Below the pieces are notes generated by a model. It was not told where the DNA came from. It saw nothing but the letters and a program-made list of their open reading frames with translations, and made no database searches. The translations under genes were made by a program, and so were the position numbers. Below, piece by piece: positions 9,433-17,141 of a stretch of DNA of 64,000 bases (the stretch's first letter is position 1; every line of letters starts with the position of its first letter). The stretch is from an uncultured Prevotellaceae bacterium (GTDB taxonomy: Bacteria > Bacteroidota > Bacteroidia > Bacteroidales > Bacteroidaceae): NCBI GenBank assembly GCA_900319225.1, contig ONNV01000013.1, forward strand, positions 1-64,000, read 5' to 3'.

Positions 9433-9915
9433 TTAATAGTTGCGCCAGTTGTGAATGGTCCAGATAATGACGCCCCAGACACGGAACTGGTCCGGATTGT
9501 CAATGCGAATGGTCTTGTAGCTGGGATTGGCCGGATGCAGTTCAATGTAACCATCGGGACGGTGCGTCAGGTCCAGACGCTTTATCGTGAACTCTCCGTC
9601 TATGAATGCCACCACTATATCACCGTCACGTGGGTCAAGGCTGCGGTCAATGACTGCTATATCTCCTGGCAGGATACCGGCATCACGCATGGAATCACCG
9701 TCTACACGTGCGTAGAAGGTAGCCTCCTTATGGTGAATCATGTCATTGTTGAAATCCAGCGTATCATGCAGATAATCCTGCGCCGGACTTGGAAAACCGG
9801 CACGGATACCCGGTGCCAGCGGCAACGGTAGCTCCGTGCTGAAATTGCCCTTGATTATGGTTATATCCGATGACATTACGCGATGTATGGATACTACGTT
9901 CTGCCTATCAGGCAT
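9433..9915 (-). CDS. umuD: UmuD-like S24 self-cleaving peptidase
   Basis: Partner of the polymerase, activated by RecA-stimulated self-cleavage. Using the ATG at 9915 (160 residues), the predicted cleavage bond is Ala39-Gly40 (GIRAGFPSP), the nucleophile Ser75 lies in GDSM, and the general-base Lys112 in FTIKRL; these spacings match UmuD/LexA enzymes. An internal start at 9876 ([12 protein letters not shown]) gives a more typical length of about 147 and is a real alternative. The 9915 start overlaps the end of the upstream transporter gene by eight bases, which would couple it to that gene. There is no DNA-binding domain, so it is not LexA. Confidence 0.9.
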   Translation of the reverse strand: MPDRQNVVSIHRVMSSDITIIKGNFSTELPLPLAPGIRAGFPSPAQDYLHDTLDFNNDMIHHKEATFYARVDGDSMRDAGILPGDIAVIDRSLDPRDGDIVVAFIDGEFTIKRLDLTHRPDGYIELHPANPSYKTIRIDNPDQFRVWGVIIWTIHNWRNY

Positions 9916-11665
9916 TCAGGTCTACAAGAGCCTGGGAGATGTTGATCATAAAGTCTCCCATGGTTTCAAACTCCTGTATCAGGTCAAAGTAGTATACACC
10001 TGCGGTGTAGTCATATGACTTGTTCTCCATCTTCTTGAGGTGCTCCTCACGCAGACGGTCACGCAGATTGTTAATGGCATCCTCGGCCTGATATGCGTTG
10101 GTGATATCGGTCAAATGAGGATCTGACATATTGGTGTTCATGACATCATATGCGTTCTGCATCACATCAATCATCTCACCGATACGCTCCATCATGTTCT
10201 TGTCAAACACTTTCTCATGGTCACGCTTACGCTGCAGCAGACGTGATATGGCCTCACCTGAGTCACCCAGCGACTCCAGCTCACCTATAATCTTGAAATA
10301 GGCCTTGACCTGGATACGGGCCTGCTCAGAAATGTCATTCTGGCTAACCTGGTTAAGGTATGTGGCAATCTCAAACTCAATACGGTCTGTAATCTCCTCA
10401 TACTTGACCAGTTTCTGACGCATTTCCTCAAATTCGTCAGTCTCAGACTCCTGAACGGCCTGACGTACGTAACCGAATCCCTTGGTGCAGATCTCTGCAA
10501 AGTGGTTGATCTCCTTACGGGCCTCAGTAACTGAGATTTCGGCAAGATTTGCGTTACCCTTACCGATATATACCAGATGGAACTTCTCTTTCTGATCCTC
10601 CTCCTTGCTGGGAACCATCTTCATAACCAGTTTCTCAAGCTGCGGTATGAACCATACCAGGATGAGTGTGGTGATGATGTTGAACAGCGAGTGAACAATA
10701 GCTACGCTGTACGGCAGGCTGCTTGCAAGTGTTGTCTGAGCCTTAAGGGCCTCACCTTCAAGACCTGTCATGGACAGTATTGTAAAGTCCGATGTAAGCG
10801 GATTGGGGAATCCGAATGCCTCAACGATATGGGCGTTGAGCATCATATAGGGCCTGAACAGGGCTATAACCAGTACTGATCCGAACAGGTTGAATACCAG
10901 GTGTGCACGTGCGGTGCGCTTGGAACTGATATTGGTTGATGTTGCGGCCAGGTTTGATGTGATGGTAGTACCTATATTCTCACCCAGGATGAATGCGACT
11001 GCATTGGGGAATGTGATTACGCCGCATGCCAGCAGCAGCATCGTGATACTTGTTGCGGCAGCCGATGACTGCAGGCAGAATGTCATCACCGCACCTATTA
11101 TTATAAAGAGGATGGTGCTGAACCTCATATCGGTTATCGGCGCAAGGAAATTACGTACGGCCTCGCTTGACAGCAGCGGATAAGATGTATCCTTAAGCAT
11201 GCTCAGGCCCAGGAACAGGAATGCGAATCCTATCAGGAATGAACCAAAGTCCTTGAGTTTCTGTTTCTTGGAGAATGATGAGAATACAAATCCTACGAAT
11301 ATGAGCGGGATTGCAATGGCACCCAGACTGAATGATCCGTCCATGCTGACGGCGAACAGCCATGCAGTTACCGTGGTACCGATGTTTGCGCCCATGATCA
11401 CGCCGATTGCGCTGCGTAGCGACATCAGACCGGCGTTCACAAAGCTCACAAGCATGAGCGTAGTGGCTGTTGAAGACTGCACAAGTACGGTTACGATGAA
11501 TCCGGTAAACAGGCACTTGCCTGTGTTGGAAGTCATCTTCTCGATAAATGAACGGAGACCGTTACCTGCAAATTTCTGAAGTGAGCTGCTCATAAGGCTC
11601 ATGCCCCAAAGGAACAGGGCAAGACAGCCGAGCATCGTAAGAATTTGGTAAGCTACTGTATTCAC
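9908..11665 (-). CDS. Na/Pi cotransporter family protein with PhoU-like tail
   Basis: A 585-residue inner-membrane protein probably importing phosphate with sodium. The first about 345 residues carry two related blocks of membrane segments, each with the family signatures QSS(T/A)A and G(A/E)NIGTT (QSSTATTLM...GANIGTTVTAW; QSSAAATSITM...GENIGTTITS). The cytoplasmic C-terminal about 200 residues are helical and resemble PhoU, a common fusion in this family that links transport to phosphate status. It is transcribed from its own promoter box and leads into the umuDC pair by an overlap, an odd partnership that probably reflects tight packing rather than shared function. Confidence 0.88.
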   Translation of the reverse strand: MNTVAYQILTMLGCLALFLWGMSLMSSSLQKFAGNGLRSFIEKMTSNTGKCLFTGFIVTVLVQSSTATTLMLVSFVNAGLMSLRSAIGVIMGANIGTTVTAWLFAVSMDGSFSLGAIAIPLIFVGFVFSSFSKKQKLKDFGSFLIGFAFLFLGLSMLKDTSYPLLSSEAVRNFLAPITDMRFSTILFIIIGAVMTFCLQSSAAATSITMLLLACGVITFPNAVAFILGENIGTTITSNLAATSTNISSKRTARAHLVFNLFGSVLVIALFRPYMMLNAHIVEAFGFPNPLTSDFTILSMTGLEGEALKAQTTLASSLPYSVAIVHSLFNIITTLILVWFIPQLEKLVMKMVPSKEEDQKEKFHLVYIGKGNANLAEISVTEARKEINHFAEICTKGFGYVRQAVQESETDEFEEMRQKLVKYEEITDRIEFEIATYLNQVSQNDISEQARIQVKAYFKIIGELESLGDSGEAISRLLQRKRDHEKVFDKNMMERIGEMIDVMQNAYDVMNTNMSDPHLTDITNAYQAEDAINNLRDRLREEHLKKMENKSYDYTAGVYYFDLIQEFETMGDFMINISQALVDLNA

Positions 11666-11726
11666 TTTTGCTTATTTACGCACCCCTTTGGTACGTTTTG
11701 TTAGTAAAACCTCTAAAATGTCGATA

Positions 11727-11734
11727 CAAAGATA
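11727..11734 (-). promoter_or_regulatory. -7 box of the Na/Pi transporter promoter
   Basis: TATCTTTG on the minus strand matches the consensus exactly and predicts a leader of about 55 bases before the ATG at 11665. Confidence 0.55.
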
Positions 11735-11810
11735 ATATAATATATGAAATTGTTTCCATTTGCACTAAGAAAAACAATACCACCGCACCTGCGTTTCCCC
11801 GAGCGCGCTC

Positions 11811-12120
11811 CTAATCCGCAGATAGGTTTCCAGCTAGCTATACCTAGGTTCACAAAGGTTTCCAGCTGCACCCAGTAAAACGGAATCCCGACAGCGAAGC
11901 CCGTCGGGATCCCGTTTTACCCGGCCTGGAAGGCCGGCAGAGTGGAATGGAACGAAGTGGAATGAAACGGGTTTGGGGCGTCGCCGCCCTAAACTAAAAA
12001 AAGGTAAAATGCTTCTAATACAAAATTAACCCATCTGGAAGATGGGTGTTTCCGAAGGAAACTAAAATGAGGTCAAGGAATGTCTTGACATTCCCGCGAA
12101 GCGGCGAGCAACCCGCCGTA
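11811..12120 (+). repeat. Dispersed structured repeat, copy A
   Basis: This fills most of the gene-free stretch 11735-12124. The core (11857-12004) holds in order: GTTTCCAGCTGCACCCA; a long hairpin with GTAAAAC/GTTTTAC at its base (18-bp arms, 11875-11892 and 11903-11920, one mismatch); a CCGGCC-TGGAA-GGCCGG hairpin (11921-11937); two near-identical 15-base units starting AGTGGAATG (11941 and 11956); and a GTTTGGGGCG/CGCCCTAAAC hairpin before an A-run. A second part has ACCCATC-TGGAA-GATGGGT, GTTTCC-GAA-GGAAAC, GGAATGT/ACATTCC and CCGC-GAA-GCGG hairpins and ends GAGCAACCCGCCG four bases from the stop codon of the phosphodiesterase gene. Copies B (45809-46060) and C (62071-62312, inverted) match it. 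Confidence 0.9.
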
Positions 12121-12124
12121 AGGC

Positions 12125-12883
12125 TTATATTTCCACCTGCAGCCCATCATAAGCAAACGCCACCCCAGCCGGAAACTTAGCGTTCATAACCGCATGCAAC
12201 CCAGCCCGATGGCTCATATGAATAAAATAGGTCTCCTTAGCCCCCACCCGCTCAGCAAACAGAACCGCCTGCCGAACATTCTGGTGCGTAGGATGCTCCT
12301 TGGTATGCAACGCATTGACAACCAACGTCTCAGTACCCTCAAGCAGCTTAAAAGTCTCCTCATCCATTGATTTCATATCGGTGATATAGGTAAGTCCCCC
12401 TATCCTATATCCCAGTATCGGCAGATTGCCGTGCATGACGCGCAGCGGCATTATCTCAAGGTCACCAATTGTAAATTTCTTTCCGGGCCAGACCTCACGC
12501 AGTTCCATAGCCGGGACACGCGGGCTGCGGTCCTTGCAGAAACAGTAAGGCATGCTCTGGACTATATGATCCATCACGTTCCTTTCAGCGTATATGGGAA
12601 TGGTCGTGGTAGTGCAGTACGGGCGCAGGTCATCAAGGCCTCCTATGTGGTCGTAATGTTCATGTGTAACAATCACTGCATCAAGCTGTTCAATGCCGGC
12701 TCTTAAAGCCTGCTGACGGAAATCGGGACCACAGTCAATAATGATTTTCGTGGTGTCAGTCTCTATCAGTGCCGACGTACGCAGACGCTTGTCATGCGGA
12801 TCCGTAGACTGACATGTCTGGCAGTGGCAGCGCATCTCAGGTACGCCTATTGATGTTCCCGTTCCAAGAAATGTGAGTCTCAT
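12125..12883 (-). CDS. Metallo-beta-lactamase-fold phosphodiesterase, PhnP-like
   Basis: A 252-residue hydrolase with the metal-binding THEHYDH motif (His74, His76, Asp78, His79), later metal ligands at MHGNLP and ITDMKSMD, and a C-terminal HMSHR. The N-terminal RCHCQTC (Cys19, Cys21, Cys24) corresponds to the structural-zinc cysteines of PhnP, a cyclic-phosphate diesterase. No other phosphonate genes are near, so the substrate here is unknown and a general cyclic phosphodiesterase role is likely. Its start overlaps the murB stop (ATGA), indicating translational coupling. Repeat copy A begins immediately after its stop codon and would form its 3' untranslated region. Confidence 0.88.
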   Translation of the reverse strand: MRLTFLGTGTSIGVPEMRCHCQTCQSTDPHDKRLRTSALIETDTTKIIIDCGPDFRQQALRAGIEQLDAVIVTHEHYDHIGGLDDLRPYCTTTTIPIYAERNVMDHIVQSMPYCFCKDRSPRVPAMELREVWPGKKFTIGDLEIMPLRVMHGNLPILGYRIGGLTYITDMKSMDEETFKLLEGTETLVVNALHTKEHPTHQNVRQAVLFAERVGAKETYFIHMSHRAGLHAVMNAKFPAGVAFAYDGLQVEI

Positions 12884-13881
12884 ATGTAATTGACCTCAGT
12901 TGAAAGGATTATTCCGAATTTCTGTCTTACATCCGCGATGATTGTATCGGCCAGACGTATCACGTCGGCACCGGTGGCACCACCCTTGTTTAAAAGTACC
13001 AGCGCCTGCTTGTCATAAACGGCAGCAGGACCAAGTGAACGGCCTTTCCATCCGGCCTGCTCTATGAGCCATCCTGCCGGAACCTTGATCATGCCGTCCT
13101 GTGCGGGATATGAAGGGATATCGGGATAACGGCTCTTAAGTTCATCAAACTGTGCCGCAGGGATGACCGGATTCATAAAGAAGCTGCCGGCATTGCCAAG
13201 AACCTTAGGATCAGGCAGCTTGCCCTCACGGATTTCAATCACAGCCTGGCGTATATTGGCAAGTGTAGGCCCTCCAAGCTTGTTTACCTGAGCCTCAAGT
13301 GCACCGTAGCCAAGTCTGGGCTGCGCTACACGTGACAGACGGAACTGCACATATGTGACTGCATACTGGCCTTTAAGCTCATTCTTGAATATGCTCTGAC
13401 GGTATGCGTATCGGCACTCCGCATTACTGAAATCACGTGACTTGCCGTTATCCAGGCAGATTGTCTGCACCGTCTCTATCACGTCCTTGGCCTCAACTCC
13501 GTATGCACCTATGTTCTGTACCGCACTGGCACCCACCTCACCCGGTATGGCCGACAGATTCTCAACGCCCCACCAGCCGTTAAGCACGGAATACGCCACA
13601 AAATCATCCCAAACCACTCCTGCACCAACACGCACCAGCACGGAATCCTGTGTCTCCCTTACTATGTCTATGCTGTCAATTGTGGAGTGAAGTATCGTTC
13701 CCTTGAAATCGGCTGTAAAAAGCAGGTTACTCCCGCCACCCACAAGCAGATACGGACGTTCTACGGTACCCAGAAGCGTTCTGAGCTCATCCGGGCTTGA
13801 CCATTCGGCCAGGCAATCGGCCTTGACATCCATGCCGAAAGTGTTCCTGCTGTAAAGCGGGCAGTTCTCTATTATTTTCAT
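12880..13881 (-). CDS. murB: UDP-N-acetylenolpyruvoylglucosamine reductase
   Basis: FAD-dependent enzyme making UDP-MurNAc for peptidoglycan. Family blocks are visible: YSRNTFGMDVKAD at the start, FAD-binding PYLLVGGGSNLLFT, NLSAIPGEVGASAVQNIGAYG, and GNAGSFFMNPVI containing the active Ser, with a C-terminal Glu in STEVNYI. The product is 333 residues from ATG 13881. An ATG at 13899 adds six residues but overlaps the minus-strand -7 box TATTTTTG (13894-13887), so 13881 is preferred; the leader would then be almost absent. It is divergent from pheS with about 75 bases between the starts. Confidence 0.94.
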   Translation of the reverse strand: MKIIENCPLYSRNTFGMDVKADCLAEWSSPDELRTLLGTVERPYLLVGGGSNLLFTADFKGTILHSTIDSIDIVRETQDSVLVRVGAGVVWDDFVAYSVLNGWWGVENLSAIPGEVGASAVQNIGAYGVEAKDVIETVQTICLDNGKSRDFSNAECRYAYRQSIFKNELKGQYAVTYVQFRLSRVAQPRLGYGALEAQVNKLGGPTLANIRQAVIEIREGKLPDPKVLGNAGSFFMNPVIPAAQFDELKSRYPDIPSYPAQDGMIKVPAGWLIEQAGWKGRSLGPAAVYDKQALVLLNKGGATGADVIRLADTIIADVRQKFGIILSTEVNYI

Positions 13882-13886
13882 GCCTG

Positions 13887-13894
13887 CAAAAATA
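13887..13894 (-). promoter_or_regulatory. Candidate -7 box of murB
   Basis: TATTTTTG on the minus strand fits TAnnTTTG. It lies so close to the murB ATG (13881) that the mRNA would be nearly leaderless, so this assignment is less secure. Confidence 0.35.
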
Positions 13895-13904
13895 CTCATT
13901 CTAA

Positions 13905-13935
13905 TTGTTGAATAGCTTCTTTTTTGCTAATTTTG
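13905..13935 (+). promoter_or_regulatory. pheS promoter
   Basis: TTG at 13905-13907, a 20-base spacer and TAATTTTG at 13928-13935 form a complete Bacteroidota promoter. The start site near 13942 leaves about 16 bases of leader before the ATG at 13958 and excludes the in-frame TTG at 13940. Confidence 0.6.
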
Positions 13936-13957
13936 CGCCTTGAAAAACCGTAAAGCG

Positions 13958-14977
13958 ATGTTAGAGAAAATAGAACAGCTTATAAATGAGGTTAACGGGC
14001 TCAAGGCTGCAACGGCCGAAGAGCTTGAGTCTCTGCGTCTTAAATATCTGAGCAAGAAGGGTGCCATCAATGACCTCATGGCCGATTTCCGTAACGTTCC
14101 TGCCGATCAGAAACGTGAGGTTGGCCAGCGTCTTAACGTACTTAAGCAGTTGGCTCAGGATAAGATCAACGCCCTCAAGGAGAGTTTTGAGGCACAGAAG
14201 GCAGAATCCGAGCGTCCTGACCTTACACGTACCGCTTACCCCGCTCCCCTGGGCACACGCCATCCGCTTACCATTGTAAAGAATGAAATAATAGAGATAT
14301 TCTCACGTCTGGGTTTTGTCCTGGCCGACGGCCCCGAGGTTGAGGATGACTGGCACGTGTTCTCATCCATGAACTTTGCCGAGGATCATCCCGCCCGTGA
14401 CATGCAGGACACCTTCTTTGTTGAGGCACACCCCGATATCATACTGCGTACGCATACATCATCGGTCCAGAGCCGCGTCATGGAGGTTACAGAGCCCCCT
14501 ATCCGCATCATCTGCCCGGGCCGCGTATACCGTAACGAGGCTATCAGCTACCGTGCACACTGCTTCTTCCATCAGGTTGAGGCCCTGTATGTTGACAAGC
14601 ACGTCAGCTTTGCCGACCTCAAGCAGGTTCTGCTCTACTTTGCACAGCAGATGTTCGGTCCCGATACCAAGATCCGTCTGCGTCCCAGCTACTTCCCCTT
14701 CACAGAGCCATCGGCCGAGATGGACATAAGCTGCAACATATGCGGCGGTAAGGGCTGCCCCTTCTGCAAGGGTACCGGTTGGGTTGAGATCCTGGGTTGC
14801 GGTATGGTTGACCCCAACGTACTGGAGCTCAACGGCATAAACAGCAAGGAATACTCAGGTTTTGCTCTTGGAATGGGTATTGAGCGCATAACCAACCTTA
14901 AATATCAGGTTAAGGACCTGCGCATGTTCTCTGAGAACGATATCCGTTTCCTCAAGGAGTTTGAGTCAGCAAACTGA
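13958..14977 (+). CDS. pheS: Phenylalanyl-tRNA synthetase alpha subunit
   Basis: Catalytic class II subunit of the alpha2-beta2 PheRS. The 339-residue protein has the N-terminal coiled coil (residues about 1-85), the class II core with ILRTHTSSVQSR and motif 2 (GRVYRNEAISYRAH), and the C-terminal GCGMVDPNVLE...GFALGMGIERI motif 3. A Cys-rich insert CNICGGKGCPFCKGTGW, a small zinc-ribbon-like loop, lies before motif 3; this is seen in Bacteroidota PheS. The beta subunit gene pheT is not in the window. The start at 13958 follows from the promoter position and the usual MLEKIEQL N-terminus. nth follows after 15 bases. Confidence 0.96.
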   Translation: MLEKIEQLINEVNGLKAATAEELESLRLKYLSKKGAINDLMADFRNVPADQKREVGQRLNVLKQLAQDKINALKESFEAQKAESERPDLTRTAYPAPLGTRHPLTIVKNEIIEIFSRLGFVLADGPEVEDDWHVFSSMNFAEDHPARDMQDTFFVEAHPDIILRTHTSSVQSRVMEVTEPPIRIICPGRVYRNEAISYRAHCFFHQVEALYVDKHVSFADLKQVLLYFAQQMFGPDTKIRLRPSYFPFTEPSAEMDISCNICGGKGCPFCKGTGWVEILGCGMVDPNVLELNGINSKEYSGFALGMGIERITNLKYQVKDLRMFSENDIRFLKEFESAN

Positions 14978-14992
14978 TAACCACAGTCCCTT

Positions 14993-15628
14993 ATGAAAAA
15001 GAGGGAACTATACGATAAATGCAGCGAGAGATTGGCTCAGGCGTATCCTGAGGCAGCGACCGAGCTGCATTTTTCATCTCCGTATGAGCTGCTTGTAGCC
15101 GTAATGCTGTCGGCCCAGTGTACCGATAAGCGCGTCAACATGGTCACCCCTGCCCTTTTTGAGGCATTCCCCACGGTGCAGGATATGGCAGCCGCTACAC
15201 CTGAGCAGATCTATCCGTACGTAAAGAGCGTATCATACCCCAATGCCAAGTCAGAGCATCTGGCACAGATGGCACGTATGGTTTGTCAGAAATTCGGAGG
15301 TGAGATACCGCAGGACTTGGACAGCATGACCACCCTTCCCGGCGTAGGACGCAAGACAGCCAATGTCATGACAGCAGTGGCATTCGGCGGACAGGCAATG
15401 CCTGTAGATACCCATGTATTCCGTCTGAGTCACCGTATAGGACTGGTTCCCAAGCGCTGCACCACCCCTCTGAGCGTGGAGAAAGAGCTTGTAAAATACT
15501 TCCCTGAAAACATACTCTCACGCGCGCACCACTGGCTGATTCTGCACGGCCGCTATGTATGCACAGCACGCGCTCCCAAATGCAAGGAGTGCTGTTTGCA
15601 GGACATATGCGCACAATCTGTAAATTAA
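14993..15628 (+). CDS. nth: Endonuclease III (base-excision DNA glycosylase/lyase)
   Basis: Removes oxidised pyrimidines and nicks the abasic site. The 211-residue product has the helix-hairpin-helix LPGVGRKTANV with catalytic Lys121, the catalytic Asp139 in PVDTHVFR, and the C-terminal iron-sulfur cluster ligands Cys190-X6-Cys197-X2-Cys200-X5-Cys206. All catalytic and cluster residues are present. It is 15 bases behind pheS and probably shares its promoter. A fresh promoter box immediately follows its stop codon, separating it from the desulfidase gene. Confidence 0.95.
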   Translation: MKKRELYDKCSERLAQAYPEAATELHFSSPYELLVAVMLSAQCTDKRVNMVTPALFEAFPTVQDMAAATPEQIYPYVKSVSYPNAKSEHLAQMARMVCQKFGGEIPQDLDSMTTLPGVGRKTANVMTAVAFGGQAMPVDTHVFRLSHRIGLVPKRCTTPLSVEKELVKYFPENILSRAHHWLILHGRYVCTARAPKCKECCLQDICAQSVN

Positions 15629-15633
15629 TTTTA

Positions 15634-15641
15634 TACATTTG
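15634..15641 (+). promoter_or_regulatory. -7 box of the desulfidase promoter
   Basis: TACATTTG matches the consensus exactly. The sequence TACATTTGTCAGT here and TATATTTGTCAGT at 17083 before the TonB receptor are the same 13 bases but for one free position, so the two genes might share a transcription signal. Confidence 0.5.
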
Positions 15642-15674
15642 TCAGTCTATTACTGTCAATAACTGTGCTTTGGT

Positions 15675-16967
15675 ATGACAAACGCCGACATCATCAAACT
15701 GGTAAAAAGTGAGGTTATCCCCGCTGTGGGATGTACAGAACCTATGGCCGTTGCTCTGTGTACCGCATATGCGACCGAGTCTCTTGGAACCACCCCTGAC
15801 AAGATAAATATCCTGCTCAGTGCCAACATCTTAAAGAATGCAATGGGAGTGGGTATTCCCGGAACAGGAATGATAGGCCTGCCTATAGCTGTGGCATTGG
15901 GCGCGCTCTACGGCAAGAGCTCGTACGGACTTGAGGTGCTCAAGGATGTAAACCCTGACCGTGTTGAGAAGGGAAAGCAGTTCATAAACGGCAACCGCAT
16001 AAGCATATCTCTAAAAAAAGACATTACAGAGAAACTCTATATTGAGGTCTGCTGCAGTGCCGGCGCCGTTTCGTCGACCGCAATTATTGCCCATGACCAT
16101 ACCAATCTGGTATATCTGGATAAGGTTGATGCCGATGGCAAAAGCCAGATCCTCAAGGATACCCGCAGCAAACAGTCCGATAATGACCAGGAGGAGGCTC
16201 AGGAGGAGCTTAACCTTAAGCGTGTGTATGAATTTGCCACCACCGCACCTCTGGCCGACATCGAATTCATCAATGAGGCCCGCAAGCTGAATGAGGCTGC
16301 ATCCAACAACGCGCTCAAGGGTAACTACGGCCATAACCTGGGCAAGACACTCACACGCCCCCTGGGCCGTGGAGTTATGGGAGACAGCATTTTCAGCCAT
16401 ATCCTGGCTGCCACGAGCTGTGCCTGCGATGCGCGAATGGCCGGCGCCATGATACCGGTAATGTGCAATTCGGGCAGCGGAAACCAAGGCATAGCAGCCA
16501 CAATGCCCGTTGTGGTGTTTGCACGTGAGAACCATAACACTGAAGAGGAACTTACACGTGCGCTTATGCTCAGTCACCTTACTGCAGTCTACATAAAGCA
16601 GAGCCTGGGCCGTCTCAGTGCCTTGTGCGGATGCGTCGTTGCCGCCACCGGAAGCAGTTGCGGCATAACCTATCTCATGGGAGGCTCATATGAGCAGGTT
16701 GCCTACAGCGTAAAGAACATGATTGCCAATCTGGCCGGCATTGTCTGTGACGGAGCCAAACCCAGTTGCTCACTCAAGGTAAGCAGCGGTGTATCGACCG
16801 CAGTTCTGAGTGCCATCATGGCCATACAGAATGACGTCGTGACAAGCGTTGAGGGCATAATTGAGGATGACGTTGACAAGAGCATCCACAACCTGACCAA
16901 GGTGGGTTCAATCGGTATGAATGAGACCGACCGTCTTATTCTGGATATAATGACCCATAAGGGTTAA
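15675..16967 (+). CDS. L-cysteine desulfidase / UPF0597 family protein
   Basis: A 430-residue protein of the family containing CyuA (YhaM), which breaks L-cysteine into pyruvate, ammonia and sulfide using an iron-sulfur centre; related to the alpha part of iron-sulfur serine dehydratases. Family blocks visible are EVIPAVGCTEPMAVAL at the N-terminus, NAMGVGIPGTGMIG, CNSGSGNQGI near residue 275 and the Cys-containing LCGCVVAATGSSCGITYLMGG and VCDGAKPSC near the C-terminus. Several conserved Cys could ligate the cluster. Whether cysteine or serine is the true substrate cannot be decided from sequence. It appears monocistronic. Confidence 0.85.
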   Translation: MTNADIIKLVKSEVIPAVGCTEPMAVALCTAYATESLGTTPDKINILLSANILKNAMGVGIPGTGMIGLPIAVALGALYGKSSYGLEVLKDVNPDRVEKGKQFINGNRISISLKKDITEKLYIEVCCSAGAVSSTAIIAHDHTNLVYLDKVDADGKSQILKDTRSKQSDNDQEEAQEELNLKRVYEFATTAPLADIEFINEARKLNEAASNNALKGNYGHNLGKTLTRPLGRGVMGDSIFSHILAATSCACDARMAGAMIPVMCNSGSGNQGIAATMPVVVFARENHNTEEELTRALMLSHLTAVYIKQSLGRLSALCGCVVAATGSSCGITYLMGGSYEQVAYSVKNMIANLAGIVCDGAKPSCSLKVSSGVSTAVLSAIMAIQNDVVTSVEGIIEDDVDKSIHNLTKVGSIGMNETDRLILDIMTHKG

Positions 16968-17082
16968 GAAAGTGCTCATTTTGCCACTCTGCACTAGTCA
17001 GAAATGGGTATTTTGCCCTTTTTAACGGCGTCAGGAAATCACTTTATAGCCCCACAGTACACAACATATTATATTTTATACA

Positions 17083-17116
17083 TATATTTGTCAGTTCAAA
17101 CGCGGAAAAAATCCGC
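17083..17116 (+). promoter_or_regulatory. TonB receptor promoter box and leader hairpin
   Basis: TATATTTG at 17083-17090 is a perfect -7 box. The transcribed leader contains a small perfect hairpin GCGGA-AAAAA-TCCGC (17102-17116) ahead of the ATG at 17142. The hairpin could influence translation of the receptor; no riboswitch class was recognised. Confidence 0.5.
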
Positions 17117-17141
17117 CTTTACTAAACTATAAAAGGACGTG

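Noticed and set aside
9433-9915. LexA repressor
   Set aside because: The protease part is present but there is no N-terminal winged-helix DNA-binding domain, and it pairs with umuC.
11988-12000. The hairpin-plus-A-run in the repeat core as a plus-strand terminator
   Set aside because: On the plus strand the hairpin is followed by As, and on the minus strand the T-run comes before the hairpin, so neither strand has the stem-then-U order.
11811-12120. Insertion sequence remnant
   Set aside because: No coding trace of a transposase in any frame, and the three copies keep paired stems rather than decaying.
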